This document shows, in pieces, positions 9,279 to 18,163 of a stretch of 30,907 nt of DNA; positions within the stretch are counted from its first letter, which is position 1, and every line of letters begins with the position of its first letter. Under the pieces are notes generated by a model. That model was not told where the DNA came from, searched no databases, and saw nothing but the letters and a program-made list of their open reading frames with translations. Both the position numbers and the translations under genes were made by a program. Origin of the DNA: Deltaproteobacteria bacterium (GTDB taxonomy: Bacteria > Desulfobacterota_B > Binatia > UBA9968); the NCBI GenBank assembly GCA_005879255.1, contig VBKY01000042.1:1-30907 (forward strand). The letters are read 5' to 3'.

Positions 9279-9298
9279 GTGAAACCTCGGGGTTTCAC
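9279..9298. terminator. 8-bp perfect hairpin at the end of hslR
   Basis: GTGAAACC and GGTTTCAC are perfect inverted arms around TCGG. On the minus strand the stem contains the hslR stop codon. No T-run follows on either strand, so it may be a 3'-end stabiliser or a Rho-assisted stop between hslR and the Bug-type gene rather than a classical intrinsic terminator. Confidence 0.45.
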
Positions 9299-9729
9299 CA
9301 GCCTCTCTTGGTAAATCTAGCAATCGCGCGTCTATCCTTTTTCGCCGGTCGGCCTGATGAGTCGAATTCCAGCGGGCGTTCGAGTTTCAGTTCGGCGATG
9401 GCGGTTTCGCGTTTGCGCGCGCTTTCTTCGGTTTCCTCATACAGTCTTTGTGCTTGAGCTGCTGGTCCGCGTGAACGCGAGATGTCCTTGACGATGATGG
9501 TCCATTCGTACGGACCCCGACGGATACTAACGGTTTCGTCAACCCGGACAACTCGGCTAGGTTTAGCCCGGTTGCCGTTGACATTAACTTTGCCGCCGGT
9601 GATGGCTTCCGCAGCGAGCGGCCGAGTTTTGAAAAAGCGAGCGGCCCAAAGCCATTTATCGAGTCTGATCTCCGTGCCGATGTCTTTGGCGCTCATGGAT
9701 ATCAACGGGTCGTCGATTTTCAGGGCCAC
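9295..9729 (-). CDS. hslR: HslR-like S4-domain RNA-binding protein
   Basis: Homologue of the heat-shock S4 protein Hsp15, which in E. coli binds stalled 50S subunits carrying nascent chains. The S4 core is plain: IRLDKWLWAARFFKTRPLAAEAI, then GKVNVNGNRAKPSRVVRVDETVSI. The characteristic C-terminal extension RLYEETEESARKRETAIAEL and a basic tail RPAKKDRRAIARF also match. The longest frame (144 aa) starts at a GTG inside the surE 3' end. An internal ATG at 9696 gives 133 aa, the same as the E. coli protein. Both starts have weak ribosome sites, and translational coupling to surE through the 10-base overlap is plausible. Confidence 0.92.
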   Translation of the reverse strand: MALKIDDPLISMSAKDIGTEIRLDKWLWAARFFKTRPLAAEAITGGKVNVNGNRAKPSRVVRVDETVSIRRGPYEWTIIVKDISRSRGPAAQAQRLYEETEESARKRETAIAELKLERPLEFDSSGRPAKKDRRAIARFTKRGW

Positions 9730-10469
9730 GAAAAGCTCGGTAGGGTGTTGTTTTGTAACAACTTGTAATCGGTCAAATCCACCTGTAGAGGCGTGACGGA
9801 AATATATCCTTCATGAACCGTCTGGCAATCGGTTCCGTCGTCGTTGGAAAATCCAAGATCGTCGCCGCCGATCCAGTAATATTTGACGCCGCGTGGATCG
9901 ACTCTCTCGACAATATTTTCGCTGTAATGACGTTTGCCCATGCGTGTTACGCGCCACCCTTTCAGGTCGCGTTTGGGAATCGGCGGGACGTTCACGTTGA
10001 GAAGAGTTTTCGGCGGGATATCCCTTTCGGCGATTCGTTGAATCAGGGTAGCGGTAAACTCCGCTGCGGCGCGAAAATCAAAATCCTTGAAAGTCACCAG
10101 CGAGACCGCGATCGCGGGGATGCCCAGCAAAGCCCCTTCGATGGCAGCCGAAACGGTTCCGGAATAGATGATATCATCGCCGAGATTGGGTCCTTTGTTG
10201 ATTCCTGAAATCACCAGCTCAGGCCGCACTGGCAAGAGGCCCGTGAGGGCAAGTTTTACGCAATCCACCGGTGTTCCATCCACAGACAGTCGCCGCGTAC
10301 CGAGTTCATGCACGCGCAGGGGGCGATGCAGCGTGAGGGCGTGGCTCATCGAGCTTTGCGCTCGATCGGGGGCCACGGTGTAGATGTCACCGACATGGCG
10401 AACACTTTCTTCCAAAGCCGTCAGCCCTTCGGAGTGAATCCCGTCATCGTTCGATAGCAAGATGATCAT
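9720..10469 (-). CDS. surE: SurE 5'/3'-nucleotidase
   Basis: Metal-dependent nucleoside monophosphate phosphatase (249 aa, typical length). Metal ligands are visible as Asp8 and Asp9 in LLSNDDGIHSEG, Ser39 in DRAQSSMSHALTL, and Asn95 in SGINKGPNLGDDIIYSGTV. The start ATG leads directly into the conserved MIILLSNDDG. It is divergent from cinA, with about 118 bases between the starts, and overlaps hslR downstream. surE is often found near stress and stationary-phase genes. Confidence 0.96.
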   Translation of the reverse strand: MIILLSNDDGIHSEGLTALEESVRHVGDIYTVAPDRAQSSMSHALTLHRPLRVHELGTRRLSVDGTPVDCVKLALTGLLPVRPELVISGINKGPNLGDDIIYSGTVSAAIEGALLGIPAIAVSLVTFKDFDFRAAAEFTATLIQRIAERDIPPKTLLNVNVPPIPKRDLKGWRVTRMGKRHYSENIVERVDPRGVKYYWIGGDDLGFSNDDGTDCQTVHEGYISVTPLQVDLTDYKLLQNNTLPSFSWP

Positions 10470-10587
10470 GGACGTATTCTCGCAAAGATGCAGCCAACGA
10501 ACAAGTGAATACAGGCAGCGAATTTGATCTTGTGTCGCCCGTCGAGACTAGGGTATAGATTTGAATTAAATCGAGGTGAAGTTGTCT

Positions 10588-11838
10588 ATGGCAACTGCAG
10601 AGATTGTTGCTATCGGATCCGAGTTACTCTTGGGACAGATCGTTGATACGAATTCGGCCTGGATGGCGCAGCGGCTGACGGCCCTGGGCGTGAATTTATA
10701 TTTCAAATCCGTCGTCGGTGACAATCCCGGGCGCATGAAAGAAGTCATCTCCCGGGCATTGAAGCGGGCCGACATCGTCATTACCAGCGGAGGATTGGGC
10801 CCGACGCAAGACGATCTGACTCGCGAGATTGTCGCGGAGGTGACCGGGCGAAAGTTGATTCAGAATCGGCAGATGTTGGAACAGGTCGAGGAACACTTTC
10901 AGCGGCGCGGCCGGCCGATGACGCCGAATAACATCCGACAGTCCTTCATGCCGGAAGGAGCGATCCCGATAAAGAATCCCAACGGTACGGCCCCGTGTTT
11001 CATCGTCGAAGACCCGCGCGCTGTGATTTACTCGCTGCCGGGCGTGCCGGTGGAGATGAAATGGCTGTTTGAAAACGAAGTCGAGCCCTATCTGCGGGAG
11101 AAGTTCGATCTAGCGGAAGTCATCCACTATCGCATGCTCAAGATCGTCGGCATTGGCGAAAGCGCGGTCGATGACAAGGTCGGTCACTTGATCGCGAATT
11201 TGAGCAATCCCACCGTCGGCGTGCTGGCGCTGCCGGGACAGGTCGATGTACGCATCGCTGCCAAGGCAGCCAATCGGGACGAAGCGATGAAGATGATCGC
11301 GCCGGTGGAAGCCGAGGTGCGAGAATTGCTAGGCAACGCGATTTTCGCCGCCGACGAGGAAACCATGGAGCATGTCGTCGGCAAGTTGCTGCGCGAGCAG
11401 AACAAGACCGTGGCAGTGTACGAGGATCTGACTTGCGGCCAGTTGGCGGAGCGGCTGCAAACCGCGAGCGGGGAACAATTCCAGGCCGGTTTTATCTGTA
11501 ACAGCGAAGCTTCCAAGCGCGCGTTGCTCGAGCATTCACGCGACGTTAAAAACGTCGACGCATTGCGGAAAGATCCGGTGGCACTGACCGACGAACTCGC
11601 CTCGGCGGCGCGCGAGCAGTCGCGCTCCGACTTCGGCTTAGCGCTGCACGCGATCGCCGATCCCGATAGCAAGATTCAGAATCTCGCGCGCGGACAGACC
11701 TATGTCTCGCTCACGGACGGAAAAACATTCCTTCGGCGTGAAAGCATGAGCGCCGGCCGAGGCGCCTACGACCGCTCGCGCATGACATTGAATGCCATCG
11801 ACCTTTTGCGGACGGCGCTGATCGAGGGAATTAGGTAA
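10588..11838 (+). CDS. cinA: CinA-family protein with degenerate NMN-deamidase domain
   Basis: A 416-aa CinA-like protein. The N-terminal MoCF/COG1058 domain (about 1-170) is well conserved: AEIVAIGSELLLGQIVDTNS, ITSGGLGPTQDDLTRE and YSLPGVPVEM. The C-terminal part (about 255-416) aligns with the PncC nicotinamide-mononucleotide deamidase domain but has lost its signature. Where active enzymes have ESCTGG this protein reads EDLTCGQ, so the catalytic Ser is Asp, and the usual TGIAGP loop reads HAIADPD. Amidase activity is therefore doubtful. The start is ATG 10588, which has GAGGTGA eight bases upstream; a GTG four codons earlier overlaps that ribosome site. Confidence 0.93.
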   Translation: MATAEIVAIGSELLLGQIVDTNSAWMAQRLTALGVNLYFKSVVGDNPGRMKEVISRALKRADIVITSGGLGPTQDDLTREIVAEVTGRKLIQNRQMLEQVEEHFQRRGRPMTPNNIRQSFMPEGAIPIKNPNGTAPCFIVEDPRAVIYSLPGVPVEMKWLFENEVEPYLREKFDLAEVIHYRMLKIVGIGESAVDDKVGHLIANLSNPTVGVLALPGQVDVRIAAKAANRDEAMKMIAPVEAEVRELLGNAIFAADEETMEHVVGKLLREQNKTVAVYEDLTCGQLAERLQTASGEQFQAGFICNSEASKRALLEHSRDVKNVDALRKDPVALTDELASAAREQSRSDFGLALHAIADPDSKIQNLARGQTYVSLTDGKTFLRRESMSAGRGAYDRSRMTLNAIDLLRTALIEGIR

Positions 11839-11895
11839 GAGGAATTTTTAGTTTTTGCGATTTTCGAGTCGAGCTAGAAACGAGGAGGAAGTCGC

Positions 11896-13698
11896 TCAGC
11901 TGCTGGGCATGGCCTTCGGCAGGATAGACTGCAAACGATTCAGCGGCTCCTCGAGACTTCTAATCGCCCCGCTCCAGAAATCCGGATTTTCCAAATCACG
12001 TCCGACTGTCTGCTTGACGACGTTCTCGGCGGTATCGCTGCCGGCGAGCCGAAGAAATTCTTCGTATTTCGATAAAAAACTTGCGCCTTCGCTCTTGAAC
12101 ATGCCGTAAAGACCGCGACTTAAAAGGTAACCAAAAGTGTAGGGAAAATTATAAAAAGTTAAACCGCTGATGTAGAAGTGTAGTTTTGACGCCCAGAAGT
12201 AGGGATCTTCGCCGCCGGGCTCGAGGACGTCGCCGAGTACGCGACGCTGCGTTTCCATCATCAGTTCTTTCAAGCGCGAGACGCTCAACGGCCCCTTTGC
12301 CCGCTCGTCATAAAGAGCTTTCTCGAATTCATAACGGACCGGGATATCCAAGAGGTAGATCGCGCTGTGGCAGAGCTCAACATCGAGGATAAGCGCCTTT
12401 TGCGCGTCGCTTGCGTTCGGATCGTCGAGAATGCCGTTCATTAGAACATTTTCGCCAAACGTCGACGCGGTCTCCGCCAGCGTCATCGGATAACCGCGCG
12501 CATAGGGGCGTACGTCGCGCATGACAAGGCCGTGGTAGGCGTGGCCTGATTCGTGCGCCAGAGTTAGTACGTCGCCCATCGACTCGTTGTACGTCATGAA
12601 GATCCGCGATTCCTTACTCAACATCGAACTGGTGCAGAAGCCCCCGGGCCGCTTGCCGGCACGAGGTTCCCAGTCGATCCAGTTCTTGGCGATAACTTGT
12701 TGCCGGAAGAAATCTCCTAAAGCAGGATAGGCGCGGAGGAAGGAGTCACTGACCATCGCCGTCGCTTTGTCCCAAGAAAGTTTCTCTTGCCCGGGTATGT
12801 CGAGTGGCCCTCCTAGATCGAACCAGGCTACGGCCTGCTGCCCCATTTGCCGCGCTTTCAACTTCAAGACTCGCCGAGGGATCTCCAAATTAGCCAATAA
12901 CGCTTGGAACATGGCGTCGAGCGTTTTCCGCGTGATCGCGGCTTGAAATAACGCGATATCAAGGAAGTGCTCCACCCCGCGATGGCGGTTGAGCGTGAGC
13001 CTTGTGCCCGCGATGGCGTTGAGCGCGCTTGCCGCGGTATCTTCGATGGCATGCCAAGCCTCGTTACCGCCGTCGAAGGCGGCTTTGCGCACGCGGCGAT
13101 CGGGACTGTCCAACAAGGAATGGCGCTGTGAGATGGGAAGTCGCTCGCGCCGGCCGTCGGGAAAAATCATGTCAAATTCCAATTTTGACGAAATGGTATC
13201 GTAGAGCCGCCCCCAAGCTTGAATGCCGTCGACGCCCAAGTCGGTGGCAAGCACTTCTTTCTCAGAGGCCATGGCGCGCCGAGCCTCTTCGCGCAGCCGA
13301 TTCAAATAGTTCTGCGCGCCGGCGAGGGACGCTTTTGCGACCAACTCGAAATAAACTTCGTCGCCGCTTTCTTTGAAGGCCCGCAAAAGCTCGATGCGCA
13401 CTTTGGCAAGCTCGGCACGCGTGCGGGTGAGCTCGGCTTCTTCTTTCAGGTAGGCTTCATTACGCGCGTCGGAGGAAGCAAGACAACCGACGTAAGAACC
13501 CAAATGCGACATGCGCCGCAAAAGATCCTCGTGGCGCAACAAGACATCTTCCCACGCCGACATGGATTCAGCGTTGAGCGCCAGCAGGTTCGCTGCGGCT
13601 TGCTGGAGCGCGGCAATGTCGTTGCGAATGGCTTCTTTGAATCGAAGCATCTCTGGGCCGTTGAATGCCGGAAAATAGCTTGTGAGATCCCAGGTCAT
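11896..13698 (-). CDS. M3-family oligoendopeptidase (PepF-like)
   Basis: Zinc metallopeptidase of family M3, probably a cytoplasmic oligoendopeptidase that degrades peptides (600 aa, typical for PepF). The active-site motif is LAHESGHAYHGLV at about residues 380-390 (two His ligands and the catalytic Glu). The downstream Glu ligand probably lies in MTLAETASTFGENVLM. The N-terminal MTWDLTSYFPAFNGPEM resembles the opening of PepF-type proteins. Helical segments fill residues 20-200. It converges on cinA, with 57 bases between the genes. No signal peptide is visible. The ribosome site upstream of the ATG is weak. Confidence 0.92.
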   Translation of the reverse strand: MTWDLTSYFPAFNGPEMLRFKEAIRNDIAALQQAAANLLALNAESMSAWEDVLLRHEDLLRRMSHLGSYVGCLASSDARNEAYLKEEAELTRTRAELAKVRIELLRAFKESGDEVYFELVAKASLAGAQNYLNRLREEARRAMASEKEVLATDLGVDGIQAWGRLYDTISSKLEFDMIFPDGRRERLPISQRHSLLDSPDRRVRKAAFDGGNEAWHAIEDTAASALNAIAGTRLTLNRHRGVEHFLDIALFQAAITRKTLDAMFQALLANLEIPRRVLKLKARQMGQQAVAWFDLGGPLDIPGQEKLSWDKATAMVSDSFLRAYPALGDFFRQQVIAKNWIDWEPRAGKRPGGFCTSSMLSKESRIFMTYNESMGDVLTLAHESGHAYHGLVMRDVRPYARGYPMTLAETASTFGENVLMNGILDDPNASDAQKALILDVELCHSAIYLLDIPVRYEFEKALYDERAKGPLSVSRLKELMMETQRRVLGDVLEPGGEDPYFWASKLHFYISGLTFYNFPYTFGYLLSRGLYGMFKSEGASFLSKYEEFLRLAGSDTAENVVKQTVGRDLENPDFWSGAIRSLEEPLNRLQSILPKAMPSS

Positions 13699-13782
13699 AA
13701 TCTTGTTCTAGTATCTGTTTGAGTCTCGGGTTAACGTGAGGCACTAAACTCGAGATATCGCACAAAGCATGTTTTGCGATGC

Positions 13783-14760
13783 TTAAATTTCAACTTGAGT
13801 GCCGACTTTTCGATCTAATGCTCTATGATAAACTAAGTTGGCAGTCGCGACATCCTGAATCGCGATGCCCACCGACTTGTAGAGTGTAATTTCACCTGCG
13901 CTCTCTCTCCCCGATTTCATTCCGGCAAGGACTTCGCCGATCTCAGCATGAATCACGTCCTCAGGGATGCTTTTCTCTTTAAGCGCCAACAGAATGTCGC
14001 CGCATTCGGTCATGATGGCCTAGCGCGAATCGACGACGACTTTCGCGCGCGCCAATGTCGCGCCGTCGACTTCACGTAGATCCGGACGGTGCGAGCCCAC
14101 GGCGTTTATGTGAACACCCGCATTGAGCCATTCCGACTTGAGAATCGGCTCTTTGGCCGTGGTGACAGTGACGACGATGTCCGAATGCTTGACGGCATCC
14201 TCGGCGCTGGCCGCGACCTTGACGCCGAATCCGACGTCCGACTCCATATCCTTTCTGATTTTCGTCGCGCTAATGCCGGACGGGCTGTAAATCTTGATTT
14301 GTTGAAGCTTTCTCACGCGAGATAGCGCCTGAATGTGGGCGCGCGCTTGCACACCGGCGCCGAGAATTCCGAGCACTGGAGTTTCGCGATTCGCCAAAGC
14401 TCTGGTCGCCATGGCCGAAGCGCAAGCGGTGCGGATGGCGGTGATGTAGCTGCCGTCCATTACTGCGATCATTTTGCCGGTCTCAACGCTAAAGAGCATG
14501 ATCGTGGCGAGAATTGCCGGCAACCCGCGCTTTGGATTGTCTTGAAAATAAGTGATGACCTTCATGCCCAAGGCATTATCGTCATTCAAAAAGCCGGGCA
14601 TGCTGGTAATGCGACCATGAATCTGCGGAAGGGGGACGACTAACCGCACCGGCATCACTGCTCTGCCAGTGGAGCACTGGATATGAGCCTGCTCTAAAGT
14701 GGCGATCAACTCGTCGATGTCGATGAGGTCTTGAACTTGTTTTTCCGAAAGAAGAAGCAT
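13783..14760 (-). pseudogene. ornithine cyclodeaminase / mu-crystallin family gene interrupted by an amber codon
   Basis: Read through, this is a 325-residue protein of the ornithine cyclodeaminase/mu-crystallin family (NAD(P)-dependent imine or ketimine reductases and cyclodeaminases), the normal family length. An in-frame TAG at 14020-14022 splits it into residues 1-246 and a 78-codon remainder in the same frame. N-terminal features include PVRLVVPLP, SMPGFL, GMKVITYF and TGKMIAVMDGSYITAIRTA. The Rossmann loop is GILGAGVQARAHIQAL, followed by INAVGSHRPDLREVD. The stop falls in the conserved VVVDSR-x-A..E.GDI segment, where many homologues have Glu, so a single GAG-to-TAG change fits. The remainder (ECGDILLAL to the C-terminal helices) is well conserved, so the change is recent or a sequencing error. 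Other genes here use TAG as stop, which argues against recoding. Confidence 0.88.
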
Positions 14761-14831
14761 TTATTCGTTTTGATAGCACAAAGAAAGCGTCTAAGGGTAG
14801 AGTTTTACTCGTAAGCTAACAAGGAGTCGTT

Positions 14832-15371
14832 ATGGCAAAGCACGAGCACATCATCCAGCTCTCCGAGGTTCCGGTCGACACGATCAATGCGCCCGAGGGT
14901 TCGCCGTTCGGGGGGCGGCGCCAGCGGGTTGGCATGCGAATCGGCGCACAACGATTGGGCTACAGCTTCTTCACCGTCCCGCCGGGCAAGGCCGCCTTTC
15001 CGTATCACACACATACCGGGAATGAGGAGATGATTTACATCATCCGCGGTGAAGGTATATTGAGATTCGGTAAGGAGGAGATTGCTGTTTCGGCCGGGAC
15101 CGTGGTCGCTTGTCCGCCGGGTTCGGATTATCCCCATCAGCTGATTAATACCGGCGCCGCCGAACTTCAGTATCTCGTCGTCAGCACCATGGAATATCCC
15201 GACCTCTCGGAGTATCCCGATTCGAACAAAGTCGGCGCTTATGCCACCGCGGCAGTAGGGGCGAAGGTAGGATTTCGCGCGCTCTACGTGCGGGATAAGA
15301 ACGTCAATTATTACGACGGTGAAGACGGCAGAGAAATCGAACGGATCGTGAAATCAAATTCTCGTCCGTGA
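14832..15371 (+). CDS. cupin-domain protein
   Basis: Single-domain cupin of 179 aa, probably metal-binding. Cupin motif 1 is PYHTHTGNEEMIYIIRGEG (two His plus Glu). Motif 2 is AGTVVACPPGSDYPHQLIN (the third His). The C-terminal ~45 residues (SEYPDSNKVGAY... to the end) resemble the tail of cupins of the auxin-binding-like or mannose-6-phosphate-isomerase-like group, but the substrate cannot be assigned. A strong AAGGAG lies seven bases before the ATG. It is divergent from the interrupted cyclodeaminase gene, with about 70 bases between the starts, so they may share a regulatory region. Confidence 0.9.
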   Translation: MAKHEHIIQLSEVPVDTINAPEGSPFGGRRQRVGMRIGAQRLGYSFFTVPPGKAAFPYHTHTGNEEMIYIIRGEGILRFGKEEIAVSAGTVVACPPGSDYPHQLINTGAAELQYLVVSTMEYPDLSEYPDSNKVGAYATAAVGAKVGFRALYVRDKNVNYYDGEDGREIERIVKSNSRP

Positions 15372-15399
15372 TTGGGACACTTGCGTTTGAGAGATGGCT

Positions 15400-15624
15400 T
15401 CAAGGTTGTTTGCTTTCCTTGTCAAATTCTTCGATTGCCCCTTTTGTCTTGTCCTCGCTCTTATTGAGCGATTCTTTTGCGCTCTCAAGCGTATTAAACG
15501 GCTGAGTGACCACCTCTTTGACGGCTTCTCTTCCCTTGGTTACGGACTCGGTCTTCGAGTCGCAACCGTAAGCCGTCAAAAAAGCAACGGCGAGCACAAG
15601 TAAAATTGCTGTACGTCGCTTCAT
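15400..15624 (-). CDS. small predicted lipoprotein
   Basis: A 74-residue protein with a basic N-terminus (MKRR), a hydrophobic stretch (residues 5-18) and a cysteine at position 21 in LTAYGC, consistent with a lipoprotein signal although the -3 position is Ala. The mature part is charged and helical (KEVVTQPFNTLESAKESLNKSEDK). I know no function. Its ATG overlaps the tsaC stop as ATGA, so it is translationally coupled as the last gene of the purine/housekeeping operon. Confidence 0.7.
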   Translation of the reverse strand: MKRRTAILLVLAVAFLTAYGCDSKTESVTKGREAVKEVVTQPFNTLESAKESLNKSEDKTKGAIEEFDKESKQP

Positions 15625-16241
15625 ATAACGTCCTCCCCGACAATTGCTTGCAGCTCGGCTTGTTTGATGTCGCCGTCGCGAATGATTTTGATTTTCTCGC
15701 CGTGAAATTCGATCACGGTCGAACCGGTTTTCGAAGTCAGTTCTCCGGCATCGAGAAAGATTTCTATCGCATTGGCGAAGTAGCTTTTTGCTTTCCGCAT
15801 GGTTCGAGACGGCGCCTTTCCCGACGGATTGGCGCTGGTTGCCGTTAAAGGTCGCCCAAGCGTTCTAACGAGCTCGGTGGCGATTATTTGGCTGGAAATC
15901 CGCACGCCGACGCCGCCGGTGGAATTCACGAGCGGCGCGGGGATATCTTTGCGCGCGGGGAGAACGATCGTTAAAGGACCCGGCCAGAAGCGCGCGATTA
16001 ATTTCTCGGCGAGAGGTGAGACTTCGGTGACCAAAGCGTTCAGCATATTGCGCTCGGCGACGAGCACGGGAATCGGATTGTTAGGATCGCGGCCTTTGAG
16101 TTGAAAGACTTTTTCAACTGCGGCGCAATCGAGCGCGTCGGCGCCCAAGCCGTAAAGAGTTTCGGTTGGATAGACGATCACCTCGCCACGTTGCAGGGCT
16201 GCGACCGCCGCGGTGAAATTGTCAACTCTTGTTTCTCTCAC
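15621..16241 (-). CDS. tsaC: TsaC/Sua5 threonylcarbamoyl-AMP synthase
   Basis: YrdC-fold enzyme making L-threonylcarbamoyladenylate for the t6A37 modification of ANN-decoding tRNAs; 206 aa from GTG 16241. Conserved features are the VIVYPTETLYGLGADA nucleotide-binding start, KGRDPNNPIPVLV, FWPGPLTIVLPA, GVGVRIS and TATSANPSGKAPS. The same frame stays open upstream to 16541, but those residues are only purE read in another frame. The GTG is chosen because the family begins about ten residues before the YPTET motif. It overlaps the purE 3' end by 20 bases. There is no C-terminal Sua5 domain, so it is the short TsaC type. Confidence 0.93.
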   Translation of the reverse strand: MRETRVDNFTAAVAALQRGEVIVYPTETLYGLGADALDCAAVEKVFQLKGRDPNNPIPVLVAERNMLNALVTEVSPLAEKLIARFWPGPLTIVLPARKDIPAPLVNSTGGVGVRISSQIIATELVRTLGRPLTATSANPSGKAPSRTMRKAKSYFANAIEIFLDAGELTSKTGSTVIEFHGEKIKIIRDGDIKQAELQAIVGEDVI

Positions 16242-16737
16242 TTTGAAGCTTGCGGTCTCGTTCTTCGACACCCGAGGCCATCTCCTTTTTAGACTGCGCC
16301 AACTTTGCCGAGACCTCGGCATCCTTGCGCGCGACAATCTGCGCGGCGAATATTCCCGCGTTGGCAGCTCCGGCTTTGCCGATGGCCATCGTAGCGACCG
16401 GAATGCCCGCGGGCATTTGCACCGTCGCGAGTAACGCATCCAAGCCTCTGAGACTCGATGAATCGATGGGAACGCCGATGACAGGAAGCGTCGTGTTCGC
16501 GGCAATCGCGCCAGCCAAGTGCGCCGCCGCGCCGGCGCCACAGATAATCACTTCCAAGCCGCGTTGCTGTGCGGTGGCCGCATACTCGGCGGCTTTTTCA
16601 GGGGTGCGGTGCGCCGACAGGATGCGCGTCTCGTAGGCGATGGCGAAGGAATCGAGCCGCTTCTCAGCTTCGCGCATGACTTCGAGATCAGAGTCGCTGC
16701 CCATCAAAATGCCAATTTTGGGTTGGATTTTAGTCAC
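16222..16737 (-). CDS. purE: PurE N5-carboxyaminoimidazole ribonucleotide mutase
   Basis: Purine biosynthesis enzyme converting N5-CAIR to CAIR, 171 aa. Signature motifs are GILMGSDSDLEVM, ILSAHRTPEKA, IICGAGAAAHLAGAIAA and PVIGVPIDSSSLRGLDALL followed by QMPAGIPVATMAIGKAGAANAGIFAA. The start is set at GTG 16737, which has GGGAGGA at correct spacing; a TTG two codons upstream lies too close to that site. The C-terminal ~20 residues are charged and variable and overlap tsaC. No purK is in the window. It lies 69 bases downstream of purD. Confidence 0.95.
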   Translation of the reverse strand: MTKIQPKIGILMGSDSDLEVMREAEKRLDSFAIAYETRILSAHRTPEKAAEYAATAQQRGLEVIICGAGAAAHLAGAIAANTTLPVIGVPIDSSSLRGLDALLATVQMPAGIPVATMAIGKAGAANAGIFAAQIVARKDAEVSAKLAQSKKEMASGVEERDRKLQSERNKS

Positions 16738-16806
16738 GTTCAATTCCTCCCGGGGCGCTCAGTTTAAAGTATCGCGTCGAGCGCGGAAAACTAAAGACGC
16801 GAGACG

Positions 16807-18081
16807 CTAGAGATTGGTCAATGCTCTATAAGCAATGTCTTTGCGGTAGTGCATGCCCTCCCAGGAAATTTCCCCGACCGCGCGATATGCCTCTTCCACG
16901 GCCGCGGTAATCGAGCGCCCGCGAGCCGTCACTCCGAGCACGCGCCCTCCGGACGTTGACCAACGGCCATTTTGTTTAGCGGTGCCGGAATGAAAGACAA
17001 AGCCCCCTTGCCAGTTCCTCAATTTGTCCAGCCCATGAATCTCTTTGCCCTTGTCGTAGGAACCCGGATAGCCTGCGGCGCATAAGACCACGCAGACGGC
17101 GGCTGCGTCATACCATTCCGGTTGAATGTCATTCAATTTGCCGTCGATGGTCGCTTCGAGCAACGGAATGAGATCACTCTTTAGTCGCATCATGATCGGC
17201 TGGCACTCGGGGTCGCCGAAGCGCGCATTGAATTCCAAAACCTTCGGACCCTCTTTCGTGATCATCAACCCGACGTAGATCACGCCGCGGTAACGAATTT
17301 CTCTTTTCTTCAATCCGGCCATTAGCGGAGCCAGAATTTCTCTTAGGATGCGCGCATGGATTGCTTGGGTCACTATCGGCGCTGGCGAATGGGCGCCCAT
17401 ACCGCCGGTATTCGGGCCCTGGTCGTTATCAAAAACACGTTTGTGATCTTGGGACGAGGCCAGCGGCAGAATATGCCTGCCGTCCGTCAACACCATAAAG
17501 GATGCTTCCTCGCCTTCCAAAAACTCTTCAATGACGACTTTCTCGCCGGCCAGGCCGAAGGCCTTGCGCACCAGAATATCATCTATGGCGAGTTCTGCTT
17601 CCCGGGTGCCGGAGCAAATGAGAACGCCCTTGCCGCCGGCTAGGCCATCGGCTTTGATCACGTAAGGCGGTTTTTGCTGTGAAAGATACTGTTTGGCCGC
17701 TGCCGCGTCGGTGAATGTGCCGAAGGCAGCCGTCGGGATATTGTTTTGCTTAAGCATCTCTTTGGCGAAGGCCTTGCTGCCTTCAAGCTGGGCAGCCGCT
17801 TTGTTAGGCCCGAAGATTCTTAAACCGCGTGATTCGAAAAGATCAGCGATGCCGAGGGTCAGCGGCAGTTCCGGTCCGACGACGGTGAGATCGATTTTTT
17901 CATTGCTTGCGAAATCGGCGAGCTTTTCGATTTGCTCCGGTTTGATCGCCACCGGCGCGGCAAGCTCGCCGATCGCCGCGCTTCCGGGCGCGCAGTATAT
18001 TTTCGGCTTGCTCGCGCTCTGACCGATCTTCCAGACCAGCGCGTGCTCGCGCCCGCCGCTGCCGATGACTAGAACCTTCAT
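16807..18081 (-). CDS. purD: PurD phosphoribosylamine-glycine ligase
   Basis: GAR synthetase, an ATP-grasp ligase joining glycine to phosphoribosylamine in purine synthesis (424 aa, usual length). It opens with MKVLVIGSGGREHALVWKI. The ATP-grasp region includes KADGLAGGKGVLIC and VIEEFLEGEEASFMVLTDG. It continues with QDHKRVFDNDQGPNTGGMGAHSPAP and LEFNARFGDPECQPIMMRL. It lies between purH and purE on the same strand. The ribosome site is weak (AGAAG close to the ATG). Confidence 0.97.
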   Translation of the reverse strand: MKVLVIGSGGREHALVWKIGQSASKPKIYCAPGSAAIGELAAPVAIKPEQIEKLADFASNEKIDLTVVGPELPLTLGIADLFESRGLRIFGPNKAAAQLEGSKAFAKEMLKQNNIPTAAFGTFTDAAAAKQYLSQQKPPYVIKADGLAGGKGVLICSGTREAELAIDDILVRKAFGLAGEKVVIEEFLEGEEASFMVLTDGRHILPLASSQDHKRVFDNDQGPNTGGMGAHSPAPIVTQAIHARILREILAPLMAGLKKREIRYRGVIYVGLMITKEGPKVLEFNARFGDPECQPIMMRLKSDLIPLLEATIDGKLNDIQPEWYDAAAVCVVLCAAGYPGSYDKGKEIHGLDKLRNWQGGFVFHSGTAKQNGRWSTSGGRVLGVTARGRSITAAVEEAYRAVGEISWEGMHYRKDIAYRALTNL

Positions 18082-18124
18082 TACTTCTGGAAACGCTGAC
18101 GACGAATATCGATGGTGGAAGATT

Positions 18125-18154
18125 GAGGATTGCGATTTTCGATTCTCAATCCTC
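18125..18154. other. hairpin between purH and purD
   Basis: GAGGATTG and CAATCCTC form perfect 8-base arms around a 14-base loop in the 82-base gap between purH and purD. No T-run follows. It may modulate mRNA stability within the operon, or it could be a remnant of a small dispersed repeat. Part of the loop, TGCGATTTTCGA, also occurs near 11857 downstream of cinA. Confidence 0.4.
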
Positions 18155-18163
18155 TATCCTCGG

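Noticed and set aside
14020..14022. TAG recoded as an amino acid (pyrrolysine or stop reassignment)
   Set aside because: Other confident genes in the window end in TAG and no recoding machinery is seen; a point mutation is simpler.
16242..16541. Long N-terminal extension of TsaC
   Set aside because: The extra residues are purE read in another frame, Arg/Ser-rich, and absent from the family.
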